Source: an uncultured Clostridia bacterium | GTDB lineage: Bacteria > Bacillota > Clostridia > Christensenellales > CASEPJ01 | Length of the DNA: 13,671 nt | Direction: 5' to 3' | Assembly: GCA_949289715.1 (NCBI GenBank) | Contig: CASEPJ010000104.1 | Span: forward strand, 1 to 13,671 | Shown here: positions 7,125 to 13,671 of the stretch, in pieces | Layout of the letters: every line of letters starts with the position of its first letter | How positions within the stretch are numbered: the stretch's first letter is position 1 | The notes under the pieces: generated by a model | Databases searched by the model: none | Seen by the model: only the letters and a program-made list of their open reading frames with translations | Told to the model about the DNA's origin: nothing | Program-made: the position numbers and the translations under genes

Positions 7125-8780
7125 ATGAATAGTGATAAAGTAAAATGCGGTTTGGACAAGGCTGCTCATCGTTCTTTGTTCAAAGCGTTGGGGTGGACGG
7201 ATGACGATTTAAAAAAACCGGTTATAGGAATTGTCAGCGCAAAAAGCGAGATTGTTCCCGGTCATATGCATCTTGACGGAATAGTAAATGCAGTAAAAGA
7301 AGGTGTGCTTTCGGCAGGAGGTAAGCCGGTTGTAATACCTGCTATAGGAGTGTGCGACGGAATAGCTATGGGACATGAAGGGATGAAGTATTCCCTTGTT
7401 ACAAGGGAACTGATTGCCGATTCGGTGGAATGTATGGCAAAGGCGCACGCTTTCGACGGACTTGTGCTGGTTCCGAGTTGCGATAAAATAGTTCCCGGAA
7501 TGGTTATGGGCGCTTTAAGGGTCAATATTCCCTCAATTGCCGTTTGCGGAGGCGCTATGCTTAACGGTGTGGTGGGTAATAAAAAAATAAGTTTGTCCAA
7601 TATGTTTGAAGCCGCAGGTGCCGTTACTTGTGGTAAAATTACGCAAAACGAACTTAATGAATACGAAAACAACGCTTGCCCCACGTGCGGCTCATGTTCG
7701 GGTATGTTTACCGCAAATTCAATGGCTTGCGTTCTCGAGGCTATGGGATTTGCTTTAAAAGGTAACGGAACCGTTCCCGCCGTTTATTCGGAAAGACTTC
7801 GTCTTGCGAATAAAACGGGCGTTCAAATTATGAAATTATTGGAATTAAACATACATCCCTCTGATATTTTGACGAAAGAGGCATTCGAAAATGCAATAAC
7901 GGTGGATATGGCATTGGGTTGCAGCACTAATACCGTTTTACACTTACCCGCAATAGCAAATGAAGCAGGCATAAAAATAGATTTGGACGTTATTAATCAA
8001 ATAAGCGAAAGGACCCCGAATTTGTGCAAACTTGCTCCCGCAGGCGAACATTTTATGAGCGACTTATATTTTGCAGGCGGTGTTTACGCCGTTATGAACA
8101 GATTAAAAAGCGCAAAATTATTGCATGAAAATCTTATTACAATAACGGGTAAAACAATAGGAGAAAACGTAGAAAACGAAGCGGTAAAAAACGATGACGT
8201 TATAAGACCGTTAGACAATCCTTATTCCAAAACCGGAGGTTTGGCAATCCTTAAAGGTAATCTTGCTCCAGACGGTTGCGTGGTAAAACGCTCGGCGGTT
8301 GCCCCCGAAATGCAGGTTAATAAGGGTATTGCAAGGGTGTTCGATTCGGAAGAAGAGGCTATTTCCGCAATACTCGGCGGCAAAATTAAAGGGGGAGATA
8401 TTGTCGTTATCAGATATGAAGGTCCTAAAGGCGGACCCGGTATGAGGGAAATGCTTATGCCTACGGCTAGCATAGCAGGCATGGGACTTGATAAAGAAGT
8501 TGCATTATTGACAGACGGAAGATTTTCCGGAGCTACAAGGGGTGCAAGTATAGGACATTGTTCACCCGAAGCTCAAGAAGGCGGACCTATTGCTTTGGTT
8601 AAAGACGGCGACATAATCAGCATTGATATGAATAAATATAAAATCGAATTGGAAGTTTCTAGCGAAGAATTGGCAAAACGTAAAGCACAGTGGAAGCCCA
8701 AAGACAGGAAATTGACCGGATATTTGAAAAGATATGCCAATTCGGTAAAAAGCGCATCTACAGGAGCAATATTGGATTAA
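7125..8780 (+). CDS. ilvD: Dihydroxy-acid dehydratase
   Basis: IlvD dehydrates 2,3-dihydroxy-isovalerate and 2,3-dihydroxy-3-methylvalerate to the keto acids used by IlvE and LeuA. From ATG 7125 the protein is 551 aa, normal for the family, and MNSDKVKCGLDKAAHRSL aligns with typical N-termini. Visible residues are Asp78 (CDGIAMGH), Cys119-Asp120-Lys121 (PSCDKIVPG, an Fe-S ligand with Mg ligands including the carboxylated lysine), the CPTCGSCSGMFTANS segment (Cys188, Cys191) and LTDGRFSGATRG near the C-terminus, with the proposed catalytic serine. The early cysteine found in the three-cysteine [2Fe-2S] dehydratases is absent (SAKSEIVPGH at that place), which fits the bacterial two-cysteine, oxygen-labile cluster class. 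The gene follows ilvE after 140 AT-rich bases in which I see no convincing terminator or promoter. Confidence 0.97.
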   Translation: MNSDKVKCGLDKAAHRSLFKALGWTDDDLKKPVIGIVSAKSEIVPGHMHLDGIVNAVKEGVLSAGGKPVVIPAIGVCDGIAMGHEGMKYSLVTRELIADSVECMAKAHAFDGLVLVPSCDKIVPGMVMGALRVNIPSIAVCGGAMLNGVVGNKKISLSNMFEAAGAVTCGKITQNELNEYENNACPTCGSCSGMFTANSMACVLEAMGFALKGNGTVPAVYSERLRLANKTGVQIMKLLELNIHPSDILTKEAFENAITVDMALGCSTNTVLHLPAIANEAGIKIDLDVINQISERTPNLCKLAPAGEHFMSDLYFAGGVYAVMNRLKSAKLLHENLITITGKTIGENVENEAVKNDDVIRPLDNPYSKTGGLAILKGNLAPDGCVVKRSAVAPEMQVNKGIARVFDSEEEAISAILGGKIKGGDIVVIRYEGPKGGPGMREMLMPTASIAGMGLDKEVALLTDGRFSGATRGASIGHCSPEAQEGGPIALVKDGDIISIDMNKYKIELEVSSEELAKRKAQWKPKDRKLTGYLKRYANSVKSASTGAILD

Positions 8781-8872
8781 ATAATAAGTTTATAAAACAG
8801 TTTTATATTTAATAATAAATACCAAATATAAAATTATAAACGAAAATGTAATTAAAACTTCAGGAGAAAAAT

Positions 8873-10528
8873 ATGAAAGGTGCTGAAATATTGATACAGT
8901 GCTTGCTCGAGCAAGGAGTGGATACCGTTTTCGGCTATCCGGGAGGCACGATACTTAATATATACGACGAACTTTACAAATGCGGTAAAATAAAACATTA
9001 TCTTACCGCACACGAACAGGGTGCGGTTCATGCCGCAGACGGATATGCCAGAGCTACTGACAAAGTGGGGGTATGTTTTGCCACTTCGGGACCGGGTGCT
9101 ACAAACCTCGTAACCGGTATAGCCACCGCTTATATGGATTCTTCACCGGTAGTTGCAATAACTTGTAACGTTGCAACAAATCTTTTAGGCAGGGACAGTT
9201 TTCAGGAAGTGGACATTGCCGGCATAACTATGCCCATTACAAAACATAATTATATAGTATCCAGCGTAGAAGAATTGGCCGATGTGGTAAGAGAAGCTTT
9301 TTATATAGCAAAAAGCGGTAGAAGAGGACCGGTGTTAATTGATATTCCTAAAGACATTACCGTTGCAGAATGTGAATATAAAGCACAGGAACCGGAAAAA
9401 TATATACCTTATATAAGATGTTTTGACAGAGATATTAAAAAAGCCGCCGAAGTTATCGACAAAGCCGAAAAACCTATGATTTTAGCAGGCGGAGGCATAA
9501 TTGCGGCAAAAGCCGAAAAAGAACTTATGGAGCTTGCCGATAAAATAGATTGCCCGGTAACTACTACATTGATGGGCAACGGAGCTTTTCCGCAAAATTC
9601 AAATAGATTTACGGGTATGGTGGGTATGCACGGCACGAAAGCATCCAATATTGGGTTGACCAAATGCGATATTTTAATTGCAATTGGAACACGTTTTTCC
9701 GACAGAGTAATTTCCGATGCGTCTAAATTTGCCAAGAACGCTAGGATAATTCATATTGATATAGATCCTGCGGAGATATCCAAAAACGTAAAAGCCGAAA
9801 TAGATTTGACGGGAGATGCCAAAATTATTTTGGAAAAGTTAAATGCTTTGGTTTGCGATAAAAAGCATACTGAATGGATGAATGAAATCATCGAATATAA
9901 AAAGGGTTTTCCTGCAATTGATATAAACGACAAGTTAAATCCCGAATTTATAATGCGTACTATAGAAAAAAAGACGGCGGGAGATGCCGTTATAGTTACT
10001 GAAGTCGGTCAAAATCAAATGTGGGCTTCTCAATTTTATACCTATACCAAACCGAACACTTTTATTTCTTCGGGAGGATTAGGAACGATGGGGTTCGGCA
10101 CCGGAGCGGCTATGGGAGCTCAGGTGGGAGTGCCCGACAAGAGAGTTATTTCTATTGCAGGGGATGGATGTTTTAGAATGAACTGCAATGAACTTTCTAC
10201 GATTTCTTATTATAATATTCCTGTTATAATAGTTATTATGAACAATAAAACTTTGGGAATGGTTAGACAATGGCAGACTCTATTTTACGGTAAACGCTAT
10301 TCCGAAACTACACTTGACAGAGGACCCGATTTTAAGAAACTTGCCGAAGCATATTATGTAGACGGTTATACCGTTACAAATAAAGCATCTTTTGAAGATG
10401 CTATAAGCAAGGCTCTTTCGAAAAAGGCTCCTGCGGTTATAGATTGCCATATAGATACCGATTGCGGGGTATTTCCTATGGTTCCGCCCAATATTCCCAT
10501 TGATAAATTGATGATGAAGATGGATTAA
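8873..10528 (+). CDS. ilvB: Acetolactate synthase large (catalytic) subunit
   Basis: IlvB joins two pyruvates to 2-acetolactate (toward valine and leucine), or pyruvate plus 2-ketobutyrate to 2-aceto-2-hydroxybutyrate (toward isoleucine), using thiamine diphosphate. The 551-aa protein has the three expected domains: an N-terminal pyrimidine-binding domain with catalytic Glu48 (TAHEQGAVHAADGYAR), a central FAD-binding domain with IGTRFSDRV, and a C-terminal domain with the GDG (430-432) to NN (457-458) thiamine-diphosphate/metal motif. The RFSDRV segment marks the anabolic, FAD-containing type rather than catabolic AlsS. AGGAG at 8862-8866 precedes the ATG by six bases. No regulatory small subunit gene (ilvN/ilvH) follows; an intrinsic terminator begins a few bases after the stop. 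A small subunit is therefore encoded elsewhere or absent. Confidence 0.96.
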   Translation: MKGAEILIQCLLEQGVDTVFGYPGGTILNIYDELYKCGKIKHYLTAHEQGAVHAADGYARATDKVGVCFATSGPGATNLVTGIATAYMDSSPVVAITCNVATNLLGRDSFQEVDIAGITMPITKHNYIVSSVEELADVVREAFYIAKSGRRGPVLIDIPKDITVAECEYKAQEPEKYIPYIRCFDRDIKKAAEVIDKAEKPMILAGGGIIAAKAEKELMELADKIDCPVTTTLMGNGAFPQNSNRFTGMVGMHGTKASNIGLTKCDILIAIGTRFSDRVISDASKFAKNARIIHIDIDPAEISKNVKAEIDLTGDAKIILEKLNALVCDKKHTEWMNEIIEYKKGFPAIDINDKLNPEFIMRTIEKKTAGDAVIVTEVGQNQMWASQFYTYTKPNTFISSGGLGTMGFGTGAAMGAQVGVPDKRVISIAGDGCFRMNCNELSTISYYNIPVIIVIMNNKTLGMVRQWQTLFYGKRYSETTLDRGPDFKKLAEAYYVDGYTVTNKASFEDAISKALSKKAPAVIDCHIDTDCGVFPMVPPNIPIDKLMMKMD

Positions 10529-10532
10529 TTTA

Positions 10533-10557
10533 AAAACCCGCAAAAACTGCGGGTTTT
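10533..10557 (+). terminator. Intrinsic terminator after ilvB
   Basis: AAAACCCGCA (10533-10542) pairs perfectly with TGCGGGTTTT (10548-10557), a ten-base-pair stem with loop AAAAC. The U-tract is the TTTT that ends the stem. It begins four bases after the ilvB stop and marks the end of the branched-chain cluster. The A-tract on the other arm means it could also work from the opposite strand, but no gene faces it. Confidence 0.87.
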
Positions 10558-10591
10558 AATAATCTAAAACATTCAAAATACAGGTGAAATT

Positions 10592-11821
10592 ATGATTGAA
10601 TTTAAAAACACCGTTATATACAATACAGATAAAACAGATTTTTTGACGGTTTGCGAATGTATTTTTTCCGAAAACAAAGATATTCGTCGTGCGGTAAAAA
10701 TATTAATAAATATGGGAACAAAATATCGATTGAAAGGTAATTTGTGGCATAAATTTATTACGTATTTCATAGCAAACAACGAAAATCCTTTTTCTTTATA
10801 TTCCGAAAAAAATAAAAAAAGAAGCGAATCTCTCGAATTTGCCGCATTAAACGATTTTAATTTGTTTTATAAACTTTTTAATTTTGATTTGAAAGAGTTA
10901 TTCAATGAATATAAAGATTGCATCGAAAATTTCGACGGCGGAAAAGAGGAAAGTTCGCATAATAAAATTTTGAATATATTAGAAAAATATTTTGAAAAAT
11001 CGAATTCTTCCAAAGATATGCTTGATTCCGCAAGAAAATTTTATTCTAAATACGGAACGGGAATGTTTGCTTTTTATAAAGCTTTTAAACTGGAAACAAG
11101 CGGTATAGAACCTATTTCAAATACTTCGGATATTACCTTTGACGACCTTATAGGATACGAACCTCAGAAAAAAGAATTAGAACTAAATACTGTTCAGTTT
11201 TTAAACGGGGAGAAAGCAAATAATGTATTATTGTACGGTGAAAGCGGAACGGGAAAATCGTCTAGCATTAAAGCATTGCTTAATAAATATTTTCCTATGG
11301 GACTGAGAATGGTGGAAGTTACGAAAAGTAATTTTTCGGGTATAAATACGCTTTCGTCTATTTTAAAAAACAGAGGATATAAATTTATCATATATCTCGA
11401 TGATCTTTCTTTCGAGGAGTTTGAAACCGATTATAAATTTTTAAAAGCGGTTATAGATGGAAGTTTGGAAGATAAACCCTCTAACGTTTTAATATATGCT
11501 TCTTCCAACAGGCGCCATTTAGTCAGAGAAAAAATATCCGATAATTATGAAATTGACAGAAGCAGCGATATTCACCGAAACGAAACGGCAGAAGAAAAAC
11601 TTTCTCTTTCTGCAAGATTCGGTCTTGCGATTTATTATCCTTCCTTAGTACAGGCGGAATTTTTCAATATGTCCAAAATTTTAGCTAAAGAAGCGGGAAT
11701 TAAAATAGATGACGAAACTTTGATTTCTGAAGCGAAAAAATGGGATATGAGAGGTAAAGGGCGCTCTGGAAGGAGTGCTTCTCAGTTTATAAATTATCTA
11801 AAATACGGTAATTTCAATTGA
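10592..11821 (+). CDS. DUF815-family P-loop ATPase, function unknown
   Basis: This 409-aa protein belongs to the DUF815 family of AAA+-like ATPases, recognised by FDDLIGYEPQKKEL, NNVLLYGESGTGKSSSIKALLN and YASSNRRHLVRE. The Walker A motif is Gly216-Glu-Ser-Gly-Thr-Gly-Lys222-Ser223. Walker B is FIIYLDDLSFE with Asp270/Asp271. SSNRRHLV (about residue 305) sits where sensor-like residues are expected. The N-terminal half (1-185) is a mostly helical, Lys/Glu/Asn-rich region with no motif I recognise. No signal peptide or membrane segment is evident. AGGTGA at 10582-10587 precedes the ATG. The gene lies alone between two terminators with only 34 bases before it, so its promoter may be weak, internal to ilvB, or replaced by read-through. 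DUF815 members have no firm biochemical role that I know of; the family name is solid, the function open. Confidence 0.9.
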   Translation: MIEFKNTVIYNTDKTDFLTVCECIFSENKDIRRAVKILINMGTKYRLKGNLWHKFITYFIANNENPFSLYSEKNKKRSESLEFAALNDFNLFYKLFNFDLKELFNEYKDCIENFDGGKEESSHNKILNILEKYFEKSNSSKDMLDSARKFYSKYGTGMFAFYKAFKLETSGIEPISNTSDITFDDLIGYEPQKKELELNTVQFLNGEKANNVLLYGESGTGKSSSIKALLNKYFPMGLRMVEVTKSNFSGINTLSSILKNRGYKFIIYLDDLSFEEFETDYKFLKAVIDGSLEDKPSNVLIYASSNRRHLVREKISDNYEIDRSSDIHRNETAEEKLSLSARFGLAIYYPSLVQAEFFNMSKILAKEAGIKIDDETLISEAKKWDMRGKGRSGRSASQFINYLKYGNFN

Positions 11822-11860
11822 AATGAGATTATTTAAAATTAATAGATTATTTAAAGTGTT

Positions 11861-11887
11861 AGGGAGTATATAAATACTCCTTTTTTT
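11861..11887 (+). terminator. Intrinsic terminator after the DUF815 ATPase gene
   Basis: GGAGTAT (11863-11869) pairs with ATACTCC (11874-11880) around the loop ATAA, and seven Ts follow at 11881-11887. Two further pairs (one G-U) can extend the stem outward into the T-tract. It lies 39 bases after the ATPase gene stop and separates that gene from the yerC-hisZ unit. Confidence 0.92.
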
Positions 11888-11899
11888 AATTTTATCGAA

Positions 11900-11928
11900 T
11901 TGACAAAAACAAGTAAAAATTTTAAAAC
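11900..11928 (+). promoter_or_regulatory. Candidate promoter
   Basis: TTGACA (11900-11905) is a perfect -35 box, followed 17 bases later by TAAAAC (11923-11928), a four-of-six match to TATAAT. It lies just after the terminator and points toward yerC, which would give a leader of roughly 410 bases. Confidence 0.3.
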
Positions 11929-11971
11929 GCATTAAACAGTCATTTAAAATTTTATTTTTTCAAATTTTTAT

Positions 11972-11999
11972 TTGAACGAAAGATTTTTTTTATTATAGT
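11972..11999 (+). promoter_or_regulatory. Second candidate promoter
   Basis: TTGAAC (11972-11977) is separated by 16 bases from TATAGT (11994-11999), a five-of-six -10 match, and a further TATAAT lies at 12003-12008. In DNA this AT-rich, such matches are easily fortuitous. Confidence 0.3.
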
Positions 12000-12057
12000 A
12001 ATTATAATATACAAAAATATAGGGGATTTTAAATTATTTTAAAAAACAGGCGAAAAA

Positions 12058-12096
12058 TACTTTACAAATTTAAAGTGGTGATGTAAAATATCATCA
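12058..12096 (+). promoter_or_regulatory. Inverted repeat with an alternative hairpin
   Basis: TACTTTACA (12058-12066) and TGTAAAATA (12082-12090) are inverted copies with one mismatch, 15 bases apart. A second pairing, TGATG (12079-12083) with CATCA (12092-12096), uses part of the right arm, so the two folds exclude each other. It could be an operator or a switchable leader structure. No terminator-type U-tract follows. Confidence 0.35.
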
Positions 12097-12273
12097 TAAA
12101 TTTATAAGATATTTATTTGTGCAAGCTAATTGAGTGCAAAAAATGAATTTTTAACAGCTTAAAATCTATTAATTATAAAAAATCGAAAGTACATAAGATT
12201 AAGCGAAATAATTTATTAATTAAAAAATTTAATTTAATTTATTTATAATCCGAAAATATAGCGTAACAGCAAG

Positions 12274-12313
12274 TCAATTAAATTATTGTTATTTTAATTT
12301 TGAAAATAATTGA
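12274..12313 (+). promoter_or_regulatory. AT-only inverted repeats just upstream of yerC
   Basis: TCAATTA (12274-12280) and TAATTGA (12307-12313) form a perfect seven-base inverted repeat. Nested inside are AATTATT (12281-12287) with AATAATT (12305-12311), and the small palindrome ATTTTGAAAAT (12297-12307). They could be autoregulatory sites for the downstream TrpR-like protein, but such repeats arise readily by chance in AT-rich DNA. Confidence 0.25.
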
Positions 12314-12348
12314 AATTGATAAAGGTATTTATATAAAAGGCAGGTAAT

Positions 12349-12660
12349 ATGGAAAAATTCGATAAAATTAAAGCCCATAAAGATTTATACGATTGTTTTT
12401 CGAAAATAGATAATCCCGAAGATATCGAGAAACTTCTTGCAGATTTATGCACGTTTAACGAGGTTGAACAAATGGCGCAGCGTTTGCATTGTGCAAAATT
12501 GCTGTTACAAGGTTGCACGTATAATAAAATTATTGAGTTAACGGATATTTCTTCGGCAACTTTAAGCCGAGTTTCTCGGTGTTTAAGACACGGTAGCGGC
12601 GGATATTCGAAAGTAGTAAAAAAGCTTGTTGATGAAGAAAACGGCAGTTCGGATAAATAA
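12349..12660 (+). CDS. YerC/YecD (HisR-like) TrpR-family transcriptional regulator
   Basis: This 103-aa all-helical protein matches the YerC/YecD branch of the TrpR superfamily. LLADLCTFNEVEQMAQRLHCAKLL (about 29-52) is the family's conserved dimer/core segment, and TYNKIIELTDISSATLSRVSRCLRHG (57-82) is the DNA-binding helix-turn-helix, with SSATLSRV as the likely recognition helix. Length and motifs agree with B. subtilis YerC. From memory, comparative-genomics work on Firmicutes proposed that relatives (called HisR) control histidine biosynthesis. The gene is followed after 10 bp by hisZ, whose ribosome binding site overlaps this stop codon (TAAGGAG), so the two are almost certainly co-expressed. 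An AGG at 12342-12344 serves as a modest ribosome binding site. The family is clear; the target genes and effector are inferred from context. TrpR itself is less likely because no trp genes are nearby. Confidence 0.9.
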   Translation: MEKFDKIKAHKDLYDCFSKIDNPEDIEKLLADLCTFNEVEQMAQRLHCAKLLLQGCTYNKIIELTDISSATLSRVSRCLRHGSGGYSKVVKKLVDEENGSSDK

Positions 12661-12670
12661 GGAGTCAGAT

Positions 12671-13671
12671 ATGATAAAAATACCCAATCTTACTGCGGAA
12701 GAAAGAGTTTATTATGCTTTGAAAAGTTTGTATGAGAATTTCGGTTATAAACAATACAAGATGCGTAAATTCGAAGAATATTCCTTATATTCTGAAAACA
12801 AAAATTTTTTAAAAAGCGAAAGCGTAATAACATTTAACGACAGAAACGGCAAATTGCTTGCCTTAAAGCCCGACGTAACTTTGTCTATAGTAAAAAATAC
12901 AAAGGCGAATACTAAAAATAACGAAAAATTATATTATAAAGAAAGCGTTTACCGTTTGGATAAAGGAAGAAACGAATTTAAGGAAATAAGTCAAATAGGA
13001 GTGGAATTTTTAGGCCAGGTTGACGGTTATTCCCTTTTGGAGATATTAAATCTTGCGGCAGAAACATTAAAAGCCGTTGATAATAATTTTATGTTAGATA
13101 TATCTCATATGGGCGTTTTAAGCGGAATTCTAAGCGAATTCGGGGTGGATAATTGTCCCGAAAAAATTTTAGACTGTATTAAATCCAAAAATCCCCACGA
13201 TATGAAAAGCGTATGCAAAAAATGCAATTTACCGAACGAGCTTGCCGAAAAACTTATTAAAATTTCCGAAACGTCCAATAGCGGTCTTGAAACAATAGAA
13301 AAGGTAAGAAATTTATCCGATTCGCCTACTGTTGTTAATTCGCTTAATCAATTAGAAGAAATATGTTTGTTTTTTAAAAACAGTAAGTTCGCAGATAAAA
13401 TTAATGTGGATTTTTCCATTGTAAACGATATGGCATATTATAACGGCATTGTTTTTCAGGGTTATTTAAAGGGTTTTCCCAAAGCGGTTTTGTCGGGAGG
13501 AAGATATGATAATCTCGTTAAAAAATTTAGAAACGACATAAGCGCAATAGGGTTTGCGTTATATCTCGACGAATTCGGTTATTACGTTAATTCAAAAAAC
13601 GAATTCGATGCGGACGTGTTGTTGCTGTATGCTGACGACGATAATCCGAATGTTGTTTTTGAAAAAGCCAA
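12671..13671 (+). CDS. hisZ: ATP phosphoribosyltransferase regulatory subunit, 3' end outside window
   Basis: HisZ is a histidyl-tRNA-synthetase-like protein that pairs with the short form of HisG to catalyse and regulate the first step of histidine synthesis. The frame starts at ATG 12671, six bases after AAGGAG at 12659-12664, and stays open to the window edge, giving 333 residues and a partial codon. The class II synthetase fold is visible: KPDVTLSIVK near residue 70, the motif 2-like YYKESVYRLDKGRNEFKEISQ with Arg95, MAYYNGIVFQGY (254-265) and SGGRYDNLV (275-283). The tRNA-synthetase RGLDYYT signature is replaced by VNDMAYYNG, and motif 2 lacks the usual PQ-G-R-EF form, both arguing for HisZ rather than an active HisRS. 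hisG would be expected just beyond the window. HisRS paralogues are the main alternative. Confidence 0.9.
   Translation, partial: MIKIPNLTAEERVYYALKSLYENFGYKQYKMRKFEEYSLYSENKNFLKSESVITFNDRNGKLLALKPDVTLSIVKNTKANTKNNEKLYYKESVYRLDKGRNEFKEISQIGVEFLGQVDGYSLLEILNLAAETLKAVDNNFMLDISHMGVLSGILSEFGVDNCPEKILDCIKSKNPHDMKSVCKKCNLPNELAEKLIKISETSNSGLETIEKVRNLSDSPTVVNSLNQLEEICLFFKNSKFADKINVDFSIVNDMAYYNGIVFQGYLKGFPKAVLSGGRYDNLVKKFRNDISAIGFALYLDEFGYYVNSKNEFDADVLLLYADDDNPNVVFEKA

Larger units (their letters stand above)
11888..12348 (+). other. AT-rich gene-free control region before yerC
   Basis: No open frame of useful length or RNA gene is visible in this 461-base stretch. I looked for a T-box (no GGTGGNACCGCG-like element) and a tRNA and found neither. 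It contains candidate promoters near its left end, an inverted repeat with an alternative hairpin in the middle, and AT-only inverted repeats just before yerC, listed separately. The length, orientation and position between a terminator and a regulator gene suggest a long leader or control region. Confidence 0.6.

Noticed and set aside
7262..7684. Long minus-strand open frame opposite ilvD, and similar ones opposite leuC, leuB and ilvB
   Set aside because: They mirror conserved coding regions, encode no recognisable family, and lack ribosome binding sites; they are by-products of codon use on the other strand.
8786..8815. Hairpin ATAAAA-CAG-TTTTAT between ilvD and ilvB as a terminator
   Set aside because: The stem is A-T only and no clean T-tract follows, so it would be too weak to terminate; ilvB is more likely in the same transcript.
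11888..12348. T-box riboswitch or tRNA in the yerC leader
   Set aside because: No T-box core (GGTGGNACCGCG-like), specifier-loop layout, or tRNA cloverleaf could be found; GTGGTGATG at 12075-12083 only superficially resembles the T-box.
1..13671. CRISPR array, insertion sequence, prophage or defence system
   Set aside because: No regularly spaced repeats, transposase, integrase, terminal inverted repeats or defence-type genes were seen; all genes fit ordinary amino acid metabolism apart from the DUF815 ATPase.

Overview
The window reads as chromosomal DNA from a low-GC bacterium, most likely a member of the Bacillota (Clostridia-like). The pointers are AT-rich spacers, strong AAGGAG/AGGAGG ribosome binding sites, mostly TAA stops, a YerC/YecD-type TrpR-related regulator, a DUF815 ATPase, and the short (about 420 aa / 163 aa) LeuC/LeuD type. 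The lineage call is inference. Every gene I can support lies on the + strand, and the standard bacterial code fits (one gene ends in TGA).

Region 1 (2-10557) is a branched-chain amino acid biosynthesis cluster: leuA (5' end outside the window), cimA, leuC, leuD, leuB, ilvE, ilvD and ilvB, closed by a clear intrinsic terminator. LeuA starts leucine synthesis from 2-ketoisovalerate. CimA starts isoleucine synthesis from pyruvate and acetyl-CoA without threonine. LeuCD and LeuB can then process both isopropylmalate and the citramalate-derived C5/C6 acids. IlvB, IlvD and IlvE supply the shared acetohydroxyacid synthase, dehydratase and transaminase steps. Ketol-acid reductoisomerase (ilvC), the ALS small subunit (ilvN/ilvH) and threonine deaminase (ilvA) are not in the window. 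The 292-bp cimA-leuC spacer holds a perfect 17-bp tandem repeat with a palindromic core, a possible promoter and a hairpin, so leuC onward may have its own control.

Region 2 (10592-11887) is a single gene for a DUF815-family P-loop ATPase of unknown role, followed by a second strong intrinsic terminator.

Region 3 (11888-12348) is an AT-rich stretch without genes. It holds candidate promoters and inverted repeats and is probably the control region for what follows.

Region 4 (12349-13671) starts a new transcription unit: a YerC/HisR-like TrpR-family regulator, then hisZ (3' end outside the window), the regulatory subunit of ATP phosphoribosyltransferase. This is probably the front of a histidine biosynthesis operon led by its own regulator.

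Overall this is mostly well-understood amino acid metabolism. I did not find a clearly new system. The items most worth following up are the regulatory DNA (the 17-bp tandem repeat before leuC and the yerC-hisZ leader), the threonine-independent isoleucine arrangement, and the uncharacterised ATPase.
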